A stretch of 64,000 bases of DNA from Cladophialophora immunda (lineage: Eukaryota > Ascomycota > Eurotiomycetes > Chaetothyriales > Herpotrichiellaceae). The translations under genes were made by a program, and so were the position numbers. Below, one piece after another: positions 1 to 12,041 of the stretch (within the stretch, counting starts at the first letter, position 1; each line of letters starts with the position of its first letter). Where the stretch lies: assembly GCF_000835495.1 (NCBI RefSeq), contig NW_015622543.1, positions 4,390,619-4,454,618 of the forward strand, written 5' to 3'. The notes beneath the pieces are model-generated. The model ran no database searches. It had not been told where the DNA came from and saw only the letters and a program-made list of their open reading frames with translations.

Positions 1-222
1 GACCTAGACATAGACAAGAACAGCTTGCCCTCAGCCTAACTCTGAGAGTATCTATCATCCTCCATCCCCTATCTGGGTTGTAGAAGGGGTGGCCACTATC
101 TATATCCATGAACCCTGTCACCCCCTCGCGTAGTAACGCGACCAAAGTTCTATAGCACAACACCTCTATCTGTCCGCCGATCGTATTGAGTGCTGTCCGG
201 CAATAATATTGGCCTCACCTAA

Positions 223-2372
223 CTAGTACTCCTCGAATCCGTGCTCAGGATCGTCAAAATAGTACGCCGTGTCGAGGCCTGGCCCCTCCCTGGTCGAAAA
301 CCCGTTCCCGAGATACGCGAAGCGGTTCGGCGATGAGTACTCGATCTCGAAATCCTCGAGGCGAGGATGGTCCAGCATGTGGAACCAATGGATGCGACTC
401 CCCGGGTGCAGAGCGACGACCGGCCCGTCGATCTTCCCATTCTTGAACCACGAACGGCAGCCGGTGCTCCAAGCCGTCCGCGTCATGTATTCCGTGACAT
501 GGTCGTTGAAGTCACGGACGGCTGCGGCCGAAGGAGACAGGTTCTTGATTCCCTGCGTCTGGGCTTTCCGCAATACGTTGATGATGTATTTGGCCGCATG
601 CTCGACAATCGGCAGGACTGAGCCGTGCCCAATGGGAGCATTGGGTCCAAGGAACACTGTACGAGGTCAGTCTCGACGCCTTCACGGCGAAATTCTCCAA
701 CTTCACAAGGGCAGTAAGGAACATACTGAAATAGTTGGGGAAATTGGGAGCAGCCAGCGACAAGTAGGCTTCCGGTTTCTGCTTCCACTGATCTTCCAGA
801 GACACTCCTCCTCGACCGATCAAGGGAAATCGGGGGCAAAAGGATATGTCAAACCCGGTTGCACAAATGAAGACATCGACTTCGAGGAGTTCACCAGTTT
901 CGAGGACGATGCCCCTTTCCTCTATCCTTTCGATGTGGTCTGTCACGACTCGAACGTTAGACTGAGTCAGAGCCTCGAGGTATCCATTTCCAGGGGTTGG
1001 GCGTCGACAACCGACGGCAAAATCGGGAATGAGATGTTTGACAAGGCGTTCATCGCGGCCCAGTTTGGCCGTCATCTCGTTGATCGAGTAACGTCGCGCT
1101 TCAGCCTGCTCTAAACTATCCTTGATAATCTGGTTCCTGGTCAGCCTCAGCCAAAGTAGATTGATCCTCAGGCTGTGAGGCCCGCATACTCACAAATTTA
1201 AACCGGGAATTAAGCTCGCTCTCGACCTCTTTCCGATATGTAAGATAGGCTTTCGGATCATTCTCGAACGAGAGTTTTTGAGCCTCTGTGACTGTTGAGA
1301 GATCATGTCAGACCTAAATATCAGAGCTTCACCAGCACCAGCACCTACACTTGAAATTCGATCCTCCTGGGCCTGCTTTATTCTGGGCGTAGCCGGCTGT
1401 GATCCACGTGGGCGACCGGATGAATGTTACCAATCGATGGACATCTGTCGGAGTAAGCCGACTGATCCAATATACCAAGTTGAAATTCTGTGGGGATTTT
1501 CCCATTCTCACCTGGTTGAATGGCTGGTACTATCTGAACCCCAGAGGAGCCACAGCCCAACACGGCTACAGTTTTACCTTTCAAATCCACCGTGTCTGGC
1601 CAATTGGCGCTGTGAACAAGGGTTCCTTTGAAGGAATGCAGTCCTGGGATGCTCGGCCATTTCCAGTTACTGTGTGACAATGAGCGCGCGAACGAGGGGC
1701 GGCTTCGGTGGACTGCGACCTGCTTACTTGAGAATACCGGAGCCATTAATGAGAAAGTCGCACCAATCATTCAAAATCGACCTAGTTGAGAGGTCTTCGA
1801 TCTTGAGGAGCCATCGATTAGTATCTTCGTCCCAGACTGCCTCCACAACCTTGTGCTGGAGCTTGATGTATTTGTATAATCCATGTTTCGATGCAACAGC
1901 TTTGAAGTATTCCAGGATTTCTGGGGCCGCAGAATAACTGCGAGGTATTAGTTCGCCTGCCAGAGGATGGCGTGGGAATATGCCCCATTTAACTCACAAG
2001 CTGGTCCATCGTGCATAGGGTTCCCAAGTAAACTGATAATTGTGACTGGGGATATCACATGCGCAACCAGGATATCTGTACTCCATCTTCGTCAGGGTGG
2101 AAATATAGCGCCGAGGGATACACTGACCTGTTTTCAAACCAAGTGCCACCGACATCGGCGTTCTTCTCGTATATTACGTGCTCGACATTCTCCATATGCT
2201 GCTCAATCTGATGAGCCAAGTTGAGACCGCTTGCACCTGCGCCGATGGTAACTATACGCAGCTTTCGCGGCGTACCCAACGGCTGCTCCGTAATGTCGTA
2301 CGTCGAGGCATGTTGTTTGGAATAACCGTTGGTCAACTTGGGGCTATCGTCGACAAGAATTCCTGGTGACAT
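223..2372 (-). CDS. Flavin-containing (Baeyer-Villiger type) monooxygenase, multi-exon
   Basis: The gene encodes a class B flavoprotein monooxygenase. Such enzymes use FAD, NADPH and O2 to insert oxygen next to a ketone or to oxidise a heteroatom. Exon 1 starts at the ATG at 2372 and carries the FAD fingerprint [10 protein letters not shown] and the GGTWFENR motif; splicing then gives RYPGCACD, typical of this family. A later exon has the NADPH fingerprint GCGSSGVQI, and the last exons contain ICATGFD and [15 protein letters not shown] can trace about eight exons with good junctions, for example an intron at 2076-2127, a donor at 1997, and a GTATGT donor that rejoins FM|FLGPNAP near 680. The reading frame is intact to the TAG at 223-225. 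It lies at the left end of a cluster of oxidative enzymes, tandem with a C2H2 regulator. The family is clear; whether it acts on a cyclic or linear ketone is not. Confidence 0.85.
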
Positions 2373-2954
2373 GGTGCCGGAGAAGAAAAATGTATAGTGT
2401 TGATTGCGGAAAGGGATGCGGCGTGGATGTCTCGCTGGAGGGTTATTGTACTCTGCGACCAATGTCCACGGATCAACACCTAGTCAACAGAAACTTTACA
2501 CTAGGCAATGGACTTCTCGATGGACTTACTTGTCTCGAGTGCTGTCTTCATTCTCGCCTCCCATCTCCACGAATCTCCAACATCTCCACACACAGGCAGC
2601 CTTTGACTCCACACAAGCACTCTCCGAGGGTACGAACGTATCTCGCGGTGTGGAGTGAGCGTACAGGCCATTCTGCCACGACGAGAATTGACGATGAGAA
2701 TGTGGAGTAGTCATCTCCATATTGGAGCGGGTACGGAGGGTTGGGTCAAGGCTCAGCAGAAGTACCCTGCCGACAGCGTTGCCAGGAGAGCGCCTCTTTT
2801 GGAACCAAGTGGCTGCCGACTCAGCTTCGGCTGTCACGGCGGGTCCTCTTCATTGTCCCTCAACTGCCTTCCAAGGGGCTCCTTGATCTCGTTAAGGCCT
2901 GGAACACCATGGGAGCTGAGTGGCAATGACCCTGGCCGCTGGTCTCGACGACCC
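2373..2954. promoter_or_regulatory. Intergenic: promoter side of the monooxygenase, 3' side of the C2H2 regulator
   Basis: This 582-base stretch separates the start of the monooxygenase from the stop of the upstream C2H2 regulator, both on the minus strand. It should hold the monooxygenase promoter and the regulator's 3' UTR. I see no convincing coding sequence and no clear repeated operator. Confidence 0.4.
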
Positions 2955-5623
2955 TCATCCAAGATTTGCTGGGGTATATGCGCTTTCCATCGACTCCGCA
3001 TAAGTGGTCAGACTTGCTCCTATTATGTTGACCACTTCGAATACGTGATTGCCTTTGAAAATGTCAGCCCACAACCTTGCAACCGCTGTGGCAAGTCGGC
3101 GAATCTTCTGCTTCTGGTCTCCGCGATCTGCAATGTTGGTTATGGTGTTGTCGTCGAAAAGGCCCGTCTCTACCAACAGGCTGTGAATCATCTGAATGAG
3201 GACTAACTCGTCTTTCTCCAGCGCAGAGGTTGATGAAGCCACGGCTACCGTCTCCAGCCACTTGCTGAGGAATATGGCACACTCGAGATTTGACAAGGAA
3301 TGCTGCACGCTCCATGATACGGTCTGGGTTCTGGCGACGAAATTGATGCCCATACGCACCGGTACGGAGAGTGCGTGCGCCGCTTGTAGAGCCGGATGGA
3401 TCAGCTCCGGGCCTCGCTTTAACACAGGACTGTTGTTGAAGGCAGAGGCGATGAGATTGACGTCCCGACTGGCTAGATTTCTGCATGGTCCAAGATCGCT
3501 ATAAAGTCGGATCCAGGCAAGTCGCAACAGGGCCGTCGAGTTGAACGCAACTGGTCCTGCAGCAGAAGATGGATCGATGTTCGACTCTGGCGATCTCTCC
3601 CACCGGGTCTGCCAGCAGCGGAGGGCGCGGGCACTATCCGCGATATCTTCAGCACTCAGATTCTGTTTCTTGGAGCTAGTCCAGGTCTGTTGGCGCAGGA
3701 AAATATGCTGAAGAATTGCAAGGACAAGTATATAATTCGCCACCGGAGACAGTGCCATACTTGCGGCTTGAGGGGAGATGTTATGGAAAAGCGATTCGAA
3801 GCTCTCTTGAAAACGAAGCTCTCTGGTTGTCGACGATCGGCGGACTTCCTCCCACTCCTGTGCATTTTTGGCGTTCCATTCTTTCGCAGATGCCGGTAGA
3901 CAGCAATCGATTTCCGATGTCAGTATCAGAGGGGGGATATTGTAGGCTATAGAGATCAACTGGATCATAGAGTAGGTCATAAGCTTCGTACGAGTGCGAC
4001 TTTCCGCGGATATCCAAATGTGCCAATCCGACGCATGCGACCCCGATGGAAACGAATCCTTGAGGCCAGAAATTCCATCCTCTCGCGCCAAAGCTGCGGC
4101 GAAACTCTGGAGGGAGATTGCCTCTTTGAGCAGTTGTTGGGGCCCCCATGCACCCATCACCAGGAGCGCAAGAAGGGCCTGCGAGGTTTGCAGCCGGGCA
4201 TTGGTCGTTTCCATCTCCTCTTCACAGTTGCCAGCACCTGGGACGTTGTTGGAGGGAACAGCATTCGAAGTGGACACTGTGGTTGAAGTAGAATCCATCG
4301 GAGAGGACTTGGAACGCCACAGGAACATTTCCACTTGCTTCTTCTCTCTGCATTGGATTTGCTCGAGCGCGACGGCCTTCGCAGCGTAAAACAACATCGG
4401 AGCGCGGCCGTTCTCGAAGCGAAACTGAGCCCCGATGGCTGCCATTGCGAGGATAAGCTCTGGTGCGGCGTCAACTACGGAGAATGTTGGTACATGCAGG
4501 AATGGAAGATGCTCCAGAAGGCCCTTGATCGCTCCTTCGATGAACCTTGAGATCGTATGTCTTGACAGCAATGAGAAGTCCTTGGGGAGAACATGCGAGA
4601 AGTCTTGTATCCTGGCAGAGATTTGACGATACTCGACGGCCGATATTTTCCAGCACGGACGGGAAGCGGCGCTCGGTTCGTTGGGGGCTCTGGCCACTGG
4701 ATCTCTCGATTCAAAATGTAGGACAGGCAATGGCGACCCAAAGCGGGAGAAAGATGTATCTTGTTCGTTGCGCTGCTGGCCATGGGCTGCCACGTCGTTA
4801 TGGTGTCGCACCTGACTGGATCCTTGCAAGGTTGCTTCGTCCAATTGGGCCGTGAACGCCTGTTCGTGCAGGGAAGGGTCCAGGGCAGTTGACGGTGGTA
4901 TGAATGTCGAAAAGTCCGTCATGTCCAGAAAGGCATTGAAGCCGTCAAATTCCCCGTAGAGATCAGCAAAATCCAGGTCGTCGTTTCTCCCTCCCGACCG
5001 ATCGACCCCCATATGAAGTGGCTGACTACCGCCAGTAGAGGGCATTTCAGACCCAGCGTGCGGCTGACCTCCAGCATAAGCAGCACCGAGCTGGGTGTTT
5101 CCATGGCATGCTAGACCTTGGGTGTCACTGTGTGACAGGGGGTCAACAGAGGCGTTGAGCGCACGGTGGGAGGCACTTGTCGGGATGTCGAGATTGTTGG
5201 ACCAATTCAAGGAATCGTCCAACCCGCGAGTTGGTGTATCTTCACCTTCGACCGTGGGACTAGCCAGGGAACCACGAGGTTCGAAGACGTTGGGTTGCAA
5301 GGCGGCAGTAACTTGGCTATTCAAAGAGGCGCCTGGAGATTCGTATCGACCACAGCGCTTGCCATCGTGGACCGCCTTCTCATGCCGGCGCAAGAGATCT
5401 CTGCATAGACGGAATAACTGTCAGCGACACGATTCCCACGAATGATTGACAGAGTGCGATATCGTGCTCAATACCTCCTGCTAAACGACCTGCCACAAGA
5501 GCACTTGAACGGTGTTTCCTTGGTATGCGTACGCTCGTGGCGTTGCACATGCTCAAGGCGGCGGAAGCGCCTCTGACAATACCTGCAGGGCAAATCTTTC
5601 TTCGGAGAAGAGGCTGTCTCCAT
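2955..5623 (-). CDS. C2H2 zinc-finger transcription factor with fungal-specific TF domain
   Basis: Two exons (5623..5475 and 5400..2955, intron 5401-5474) give 864 aa. The start is the ATG at 5623, which reads [16 protein letters not shown]. Residues about 11-66 form two C2H2 fingers: [21 protein letters not shown], and a CSC...H...H finger whose end is restored only by the splice ([13 protein letters not shown]). A long Ser/Gly/Asp-rich linker follows. The C-terminal half resembles the fungal TF regulatory domain ([17 protein letters not shown]). This finger pair plus middle domain is common in fungal pathway regulators that bind promoters in the nucleus. It sits between the monooxygenase and the transporter, so it is a likely cluster-specific regulator. 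That role is inferred from position. Confidence 0.85.
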
Positions 5624-6122
5624 CACGACGGACCAAAAGGGGCGAGCATACGTGCATCCTACTGGCTCGCATTTACTTGCAGTGGCGATGGAGAACAGGT
5701 GGATTGGAAAGTCATCCTTTCTCCATGGGGTGAAGGCGAACGTAAAGGCGAAGTTGGAGAGGCCGCTCTATTTAAGGACGGGGCTCGTTGCAATGGCGGG
5801 GGAGCCAAGGACGCCTGAGGAACATTGGCAGCACAAAGCATATCTATGAGCAGTGCAAATACCTAACAAGCAAAAGTAAAAGCAGGCCTTGCCTAGGAAC
5901 CCTAATGCTCATCACGGCTAAGGGTGAGGGGGACTGATGACTTTTGCTTCTAGGATATCCCCAAAGGTACAGGCTACATACTTTCGCCCCCTCGACTAGG
6001 TCTTCACATCTCCACTTCACGCGGCAGAGTCGGCATCCATTTCGAGTGCAAGAGGTTGGGCGAAGAAGGACAGTAAACGGGACAGGGAAGCATCATGATA
6101 TCATCCAGACAAGCACTCTCCA
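5624..6122. promoter_or_regulatory. Intergenic: promoter of the C2H2 regulator
   Basis: About 500 bases lie upstream of the C2H2 regulator and downstream of the transporter stop. One CCTAGG palindrome is at 5892-5897. I see no other gene. Confidence 0.35.
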
Positions 6123-8458
6123 TCAATACGTATACCTGAAGGCTGGCTGTCCCTCGATGATCATCTCTTCCCGATCAGCCTTTCGATTCGCCCAGGCAAA
6201 GTAGACAAAGTTCTTGGCCACCAGGAGCATGTTGAAGGCCTGGTGGTGATATTAGACATGCAAGTTCACAAGACATACATGGATGCCGTCTTACCTGAAA
6301 AGCGAGGCAGATGGTCAAGGCAGGCCTGTAGTCAGGGGCATCCTGGCTCCGAAAGATGTTTCCTGCCACAATACCACCCAGCCCGCCGCCAGTGGTCATC
6401 ATCGCCGCGCAGAGCGCACGCTTGCCTTGGCCAACTGAGGAACGTGAGCAGAGAACCTGCGCGGTGTTTTCAATCCCACTTACCGACGTTGTTGTGCTGG
6501 TACGCCCAGTTGGTGGGGATGTTCCCGGTGATGCCCAAGACACCGATGAACACGCCCCCGTATCTGACATGCGGATGCGAACAAAAGCCAGTGCTGCAGC
6601 AGCGTAAGTGGGAAGCCAGGACACGCCATGGGATTGAAGAACTCACATCGTCACACCGATGATGTACAGCGTCGAGTTGAGTAGCAACACTGGTCCTCGC
6701 ACTTTGAGCCTGTCACAAATCCACGCACAGAACATGATCCACTATCCAAGTCAGCTCCTTCGCGTGAATGCAGAGACCAGGGAAATCCGTACGGGAACCG
6801 CCACCGCGTAAGGAGGAAAGGTAAACAGCTGAGCTTTGGATGTCGAATACCCCATACTTTTCTGCAGAATGACGGGCAGAAAGTAGGTGAAGGCGTATAG
6901 AGCCGTGTTCTGTCCAGAATGTCAGCGATCAAGTGCCCCTACGCAACAGACTGTAGATCATACGTTGAAGAAAACATAGCTCGAAAACTCCCAGACCTTC
7001 CAGTCTCTGGCATAAATGAGCATGTTGCTCCAGGTGAGCTTCTCGGCAGTGCTGTCGCCCCTGTCCCGTTCGATGCGAGCATGGACGAGCGAAGCCTCGT
7101 TGGCTGTCAGGAAAGGCGGCATGCCCAAGAAACTCTTCTGGGTTGCTTTGCTTGGAGTCAGAAAGGCTTGATAGGAGAGTACACACGGAACCACAGACCT
7201 CGTTCTGGCAGATCCACAAGAATGAAGTAGGCGACGATTCCGCAAACACAGGTCACTACACCTTCCTATAGCAGCGGCCAATTCGCGTCAATATTTTCAC
7301 CATGTAAGGGAGCAGGGGGACGAACGATGATGAAGATCCAACGCCAGCCTGCGATATTGGAGTCTCCGTCCATCTTTTCAATGCCAAAAGCAAGCAAGCC
7401 TGACACACCAGTCGATGCGATTCCCTGTCTGCCAGTTAGTAAGACACCGCCGGAGAGGAGATCGAACGTACGACAACGTAAAAGGAGGCTAATCTAGACG
7501 TGCTATCAGTATCTATCTTCGGAGGAATGAAGGAGAGACTGCGACGAACCTTGTATGTGCTTCGTAGCGAGTGTACCAGACACTGATGACTGTGGATGGA
7601 TCAATAGCGTTTCGTCCATGGCGGCAACACACCTACGGAACATGGAGCTGGGGATTATGCCTCCCTCGAAGATCCCCAGAAGCACTCGGCAAGCTGATTT
7701 CATCGTTAGCTAAGCGTCCTCCAGCGTTGCACACTGATATTTCTCACCGAAAAGAGGACCCCATGTGTTGCAGAAGCCCTGAGCAATCGTAATGACCCTG
7801 AGAGGAGTCAGCCAAGCTCACCCCGACCATGGGCGTCCCAAAACATACCCCCAAGCACTAAAAGAAATCGTCAGCGATGGGGGTTTTTGAACATCGAGTG
7901 TTCAGGTATCTTACACCACAATAGACGGGATCATCAAAGTTGCTCCAATTTTCCGAACCAGAAACGTGGACGGGATGTCGACGAGAATGTAGCCCACAAA
8001 GAACTAATTACGCCGGGTTAAACAACATGTCGTCTTGATCCATCCTTGGGGTGCCATACGATCATAGCAAGAACAGAATATCGATTGTCCTTTGTCAGAT
8101 TAAGGTCATCGCCCATGCCTGCAATGTTGGCCTAGCAAAAGAGTCAGCGTCGACTTCAACAGCCTGGCGGGCTTCTCGGGGCCATCGTTACATTGGCAAA
8201 ATTTCCACGGTCGATAAAGGCCCAGACATATAGGAGAGCAAGCATCAAGACCAGTCGGAGGTCAAGCCGTCGAACTATGCGTTTGATCTTCGCGTCCTCT
8301 CCCTCGAGTTGTGCGGCCAGAAGCTCCTCTTCGTGGCGTCGGTCAGCGACGAGGCCATGAACCTCGACCTTTTTCTCGAGGTGAATTGCGTCCGGCTTGC
8401 TCATGTCGTCAAGATGTGTGTCTTGTTCGACGGTTTGGAGAGGGGTTGAGTATTCCAT
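6123..8458 (-). CDS. MFS transporter, anion:cation symporter (allantoate permease/Dal5-like) type
   Basis: This multi-exon membrane transporter starts at the ATG at 8458 (MEYSTPLQ) and ends with a TGA at 6123-6125 after EGQPAFRYTY. Exon 1 has a charged cytosolic N-terminus, then the first transmembrane helix LVLMLALLYVWAFIDRGNF; the DRGN motif is typical of the Dal5/Tna1 group. Later exons give FVGYILVDIPSTFLVRKIGA, a long cytosolic loop (FLTANEASLVHARIERDRGD), AFTYFLPVILQ, and a helix containing TTGGGLGGIVAGNIF. The exons are short (about eight or more) and separated by small introns, so individual borders are approximate; the exon 2 start at 8131 (ANIAGMGDDL) is firm. The family imports small carboxylates, vitamins or ureides by proton symport. 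Divergent transcription from the Ldh2-like gene suggests it imports the cluster's substrate. Confidence 0.82.
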
Positions 8459-8834
8459 TCAACCTAGGAGTTTTCAGAGGAGGAGTGCGGCCGTGTATTC
8501 CATTCAAATCTTCCCTTGCTGGCCCGGAGGAATGCCTCGATATATGAAAAGAAGAACAGTCTAACTCCCCCATACTGTCACGTCTTGCAAGTTCTCCACG
8601 CGGGGTCTGGGGTCACCTAGCCGGTCAAACTCTCCACCAGATCGAGCCTCGCAACTGACGCCGAAGTCCCTGTCTCCAACTTCTCCATGGTAGTCTCTCG
8701 GCGGGAGTGCTAGAACATGTATGGATCCTCTTGGAGGAAAGGGGTCCATCGACAGGTCCAGAAATAGGAGGACTCTGAGGAAGAGTGCAGGAACATTGAC
8801 CTTCCTTTCCTTCGACAAGTCCAGCAAAGCGAAC
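8459..8834. promoter_or_regulatory. Bidirectional promoter between transporter and Ldh2-like dehydrogenase
   Basis: A 376-base gap separates divergent start codons at 8458 (minus) and 8835 (plus), so one control region probably serves both genes. I found no operator I can name. Confidence 0.5.
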
Positions 8835-9818
8835 ATGAAAATCACACTCGAGAGAGCCACTGACCTGGCGACCAGTGCACTGCAGAAGATCGGGTATGGT
8901 ACAGAGGATGCCGCCATTATCAGCCATCATTTGATAGACAGCGAAGTCCGAGGGTATGGAATTGCTGGACTTGCGCGCATTCTCAGTATTGCCGACAGAT
9001 TGTCTGGAGAGGCTCCTCCTGTTGATATCGAGGTGGCCAGAGACTCGCCTACGTCGGCGCTGCTGAACGGAAAGGACACGCTTGGTTACCTGGTAGCCCG
9101 TAAGGCGACCTTGATGGCCATCGAGAAGGCCAAGGCCAATGGAGTCGCCGCCGTCGGAGCCCACAATACTTATTATACCGGAATGCTCTCATACTATGCT
9201 GAATTGGCCGCCGCGGAAGACCTTGTCACCATTATCGCATCTAATAGCACTCCATGGGTAGCTCCGAATGGCACGTACAAGGCTTTACTGGGCACCAACC
9301 CGTTTTGCATTGGCGTTCCCACCACGGACGTACCTATTATTTACGACATCGGTACGTCTCAGGTTATCCACGCTCAGGCCATGCTGGCCATGAGGAAGAA
9401 AGAACAGCTCCCCCTGAACACGGCGTTTGACGAACATGGCGACATGACGACGGACCCCGAGAAGGCGCTGAAAGGCGCTCTGGCCGTCTGGGGAGGTGCC
9501 AAAGGCACTGGGCTCGCAGTTGCCGTTCAACTCCTGGGGATTATGGCGGGCTCGCCGGCGTTGCCCCCAGACCTGGCCGAATTCGGATTCTTCATCATGG
9601 CCATCGATCCATCGAGGTTTCGGCAGATGGACGACTTCAAGCGTGAAGTGGGAAACTTGGTCACTGCCTTCCATTCGGCCCCAAGCTTCTCGGGGGATGC
9701 CCTCAGGATGCCCTTTGAACGATCAAACCGTCTCCGCGCCGAAACCAGGGCCAAAGGGAGCGTGGAAGTTGACGCCATCGTGGTTCAGCGCCTCGAAGAA
9801 TTGATAGCCGGGGGATAG
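8835..9818 (+). CDS. Malate/L-lactate dehydrogenase (Ldh2) family oxidoreductase
   Basis: This single-exon gene encodes 327 aa. I chose the ATG at 8835 (MKITLERATDLATSAL), where homology to the family begins; the in-frame ATG at 8721 would add a 38-residue extension unlike the family. Recognisable segments are SEVRGYGIAGLARIL, an AVGAHNTYYTGMLSYY block in place of the usual SNHFG-type motif, TNPFCIGVPT and WGGAKGTGLAVAVQLL. Family members are NAD(P)-dependent and interconvert 2-oxo acids (or cyclic imino acids) with 2-hydroxy or amino acids. The position normally occupied by SHG, with the catalytic His, reads IAG here, so the enzyme may belong to an atypical subgroup. It lacks introns, unlike most of its neighbours. 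A role in oxidising or reducing a hydroxy-acid intermediate is inferred. Confidence 0.85.
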   Translation: MKITLERATDLATSALQKIGYGTEDAAIISHHLIDSEVRGYGIAGLARILSIADRLSGEAPPVDIEVARDSPTSALLNGKDTLGYLVARKATLMAIEKAKANGVAAVGAHNTYYTGMLSYYAELAAAEDLVTIIASNSTPWVAPNGTYKALLGTNPFCIGVPTTDVPIIYDIGTSQVIHAQAMLAMRKKEQLPLNTAFDEHGDMTTDPEKALKGALAVWGGAKGTGLAVAVQLLGIMAGSPALPPDLAEFGFFIMAIDPSRFRQMDDFKREVGNLVTAFHSAPSFSGDALRMPFERSNRLRAETRAKGSVEVDAIVVQRLEELIAGG

Positions 9819-10720
9819 ACCATATTCGTGGTTGTTGAGGCGGAAAAGGGCCACATACTTGTGGTGTCAGAACTTATGCTGGACACCTCGAATGACATTG
9901 GGCCAGCGAAGTAACCCCAGTTCACTATAGATAATGAGACACCTCTCGTAATGGAGCTCGACAAATCACGATGACTCTCTGAGGTCGCTAGGCATCTGAC
10001 TAGGACTGGAGGAAGCTGCTTTGTAATCGACTCGCACGTTCCCCTCATGTAGATTTAGACCAGAGATAGCGAGATCACTCCATACCCCTGAGCCAAGCAG
10101 CCTCGTGTAAGTGCTTACTCTGCTAGAGCCTTAGTTATACGCATAACCGACCCAAGGTGTCGTTTCTTTACCTGTCTACCTCACGCTAGGTATCTAGTGG
10201 ACCAGTAGTACCTTGCCTTTGTCCTTACGCAATTGTGACCACGTTCCCGCGGCCTTTCTTCAAGCGTCTAACCTCGCGGGAATCTCGTCATCAACTCAAC
10301 AAGAGATACTCCTCGGGGTGGCTTGAAGGCCAACATGAACATCCCAAAGACAACGCCAACGATGGACCATAAAATGAAGACCCCCCCGTCAGCCCCATTA
10401 GCTTGTTCCCGACTAGCCTGAACGGCTACTTCTTTCTTCCCCTTTTTTCATAATCGACTACTTGAATTATCGCGACGCGCGCATCTTACAGAACGACCAC
10501 TTAAGAACGCTGACGGATGATGTGGTTCCTGGGAAAACCCATCGTCACTGCCTCCGAGGCACGCGAATTTAGCACTGGTGACAGGTAGTGCATGCCATTC
10601 TACGAAGACCAGCTGCCCAACAGCTGGGATGGGTTCGGCTATGGATGGGAACGGGTAGCTATATGTTTTCAACGCCTTCACTTTCCACCGAACTTGAACA
10701 TCAAATGATGCCGTGATGGT
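9819..10720. other. Intergenic, no supported gene
   Basis: This stretch of about 900 bases lies between the convergent 3' ends of the Ldh2-like and 3-hydroxyisobutyrate-dehydrogenase-like genes. On the minus strand, 10448-10681 is open and reads somewhat like protein (KALKTYSYPFPSIAEP), but it begins with GTG and is out of frame with a short ATG-led stretch just upstream. I see this only as a possible relic. Confidence 0.4.
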
Positions 10721-12041
10721 TTAATCTATCCTGGTCGTCCCCAGGTCTCGGCCGTCATTTTCTGAAATCAGCCTGTAGATACTGCGACACTCTCGTCCCG
10801 CACATTTGGGGTGTTTGACCGCCCTCGCGTAGATGTCACTGACGACGTCCGCCATGACATGCTTCGCGCCGACGTCGTCCATGAGTTGCACGGTCATGTC
10901 CATGACCCCCTTGGCCAGTTCGGTAGGGAAGCCGCCTTTGAAGTCTCGGGATGCTGACGATCCCGGTTGGACGCCCTTCACAGGGTTCATGTGCAGCGAG
11001 TTCCAGCTCATGCCGCTGCTGACATTGATGACGTCTGGGGGATTTATAGGTTAGCAGAGGACGTGGCGATGGTAACAAGAAGAAAGCTCTGTGTTCACCA
11101 CCTAAGAGGGGGAGGATTTGGGCTGGAGTGCCATCAAGAGCTGCAAAGATGCTGGCAATAGAGTACTTGCCTGCAAGAACTTTGGGGTCCAACCCATATC
11201 GTATTCCAGTGTTCATCCCTATTGTGGTGGTGGAGTCGTCAGTCAAACTGTCGGCATACCAGCAAAGACTCGAAGGAGGGGATCGCGAGGCGGGTCGAAG
11301 AACAAACCTTCACAGAGGGCGATGTAGGATACATTGGCCACATAGTTGTTGATCTGTTTCGTGGCAAGACCGGCGCCCGGCGGTCCACAAAAGATGATGT
11401 TCTCTGCTTTTCCCATGGATGCCAGGATCGGCTTTGCCTTCTCAAACAACTCTTGGCTCCCGCCGACGATAAACGTCAGATTTCCTTGTTCAGCGGCCGG
11501 GATACCACCGGACACGGGGCAGTCGATGAATTCGCCGAGGCCGGACTTTGTCACCTCTTTCAAGACTTCATTCGACGTTCTGACTTCTATCGTGGAGCTC
11601 TCGAGAAAGAACTTCTTTCGGGCCCCTTCCGCGGGGATCACTGACAGCAGGCCGTTGGATGGATCCGTGAAGACCTTTTCGACCGCCTTCCCATCGGGCA
11701 AACTAGTTATTATTATGTCCTTGAAGCTGTCAGTAATGTCTGTTGACTCATTCTCCCTCGGGGGATTCTACTCTTCCCCGAGTATTGATTGGAAACAGAC
11801 GCACACATTGCTCTGCAATACTCCGCGGAGTCTCCGCCACCTCTACCAATCCATCGACCGACGAGATGAATTTGTCTCTTCGGCCGGCGTTGACCTCGCA
11901 GACTACCAACTTGCACTGCTTTGGCATCGAAGACCTCAGGTTCTTGGCCATACCGAAGCCCATGTTCCCGAGACCAATGAAGCCATAGATGGCAACAGGG
12001 AGGTTGCTTCCAATTGTCGAATTTTGAGTCGTTTCAACCAT
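10721..12041 (-). CDS. 3-hydroxyisobutyrate dehydrogenase-like (beta-hydroxyacid dehydrogenase)
   Basis: Four exons (12041..11805, 11719..11308, 11218..11171, 11034..10721) encode 336 aa. The Rossmann fingerprint GFIGLGNMGFGMAKNL comes first. It is followed by CDIIITSLPDG (restored by splicing), the substrate-binding segment DCPVSGGIPAAEQG, and KQINNY with the catalytic lysine. The C-terminal helical domain includes NTGIRYGLDPKVL and VINVSSGMSW. Enzymes of this family oxidise beta-hydroxy acids with NAD(P)+. The third intron (11035-11170, 136 nt) has a GC donor, AG|GCAAGT; using the GC site restores the expected LADVINVSSG. The gene is divergent from the CMD-like gene across a 462-base gap. 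The family is certain and the substrate unknown. Confidence 0.9.

Noticed and set aside
2373..2954. Several overlapping ORFs of 80-110 codons between the monooxygenase and the C2H2 regulator
   Set aside because: They overlap on both strands, mostly start with non-ATG codons and show no domain.
8721..8834. Upstream ATG extending the Ldh2-like protein by 38 residues
   Set aside because: The extension is Arg/Ser-rich and unlike the family; the ATG at 8835 begins exactly where the family homology starts.
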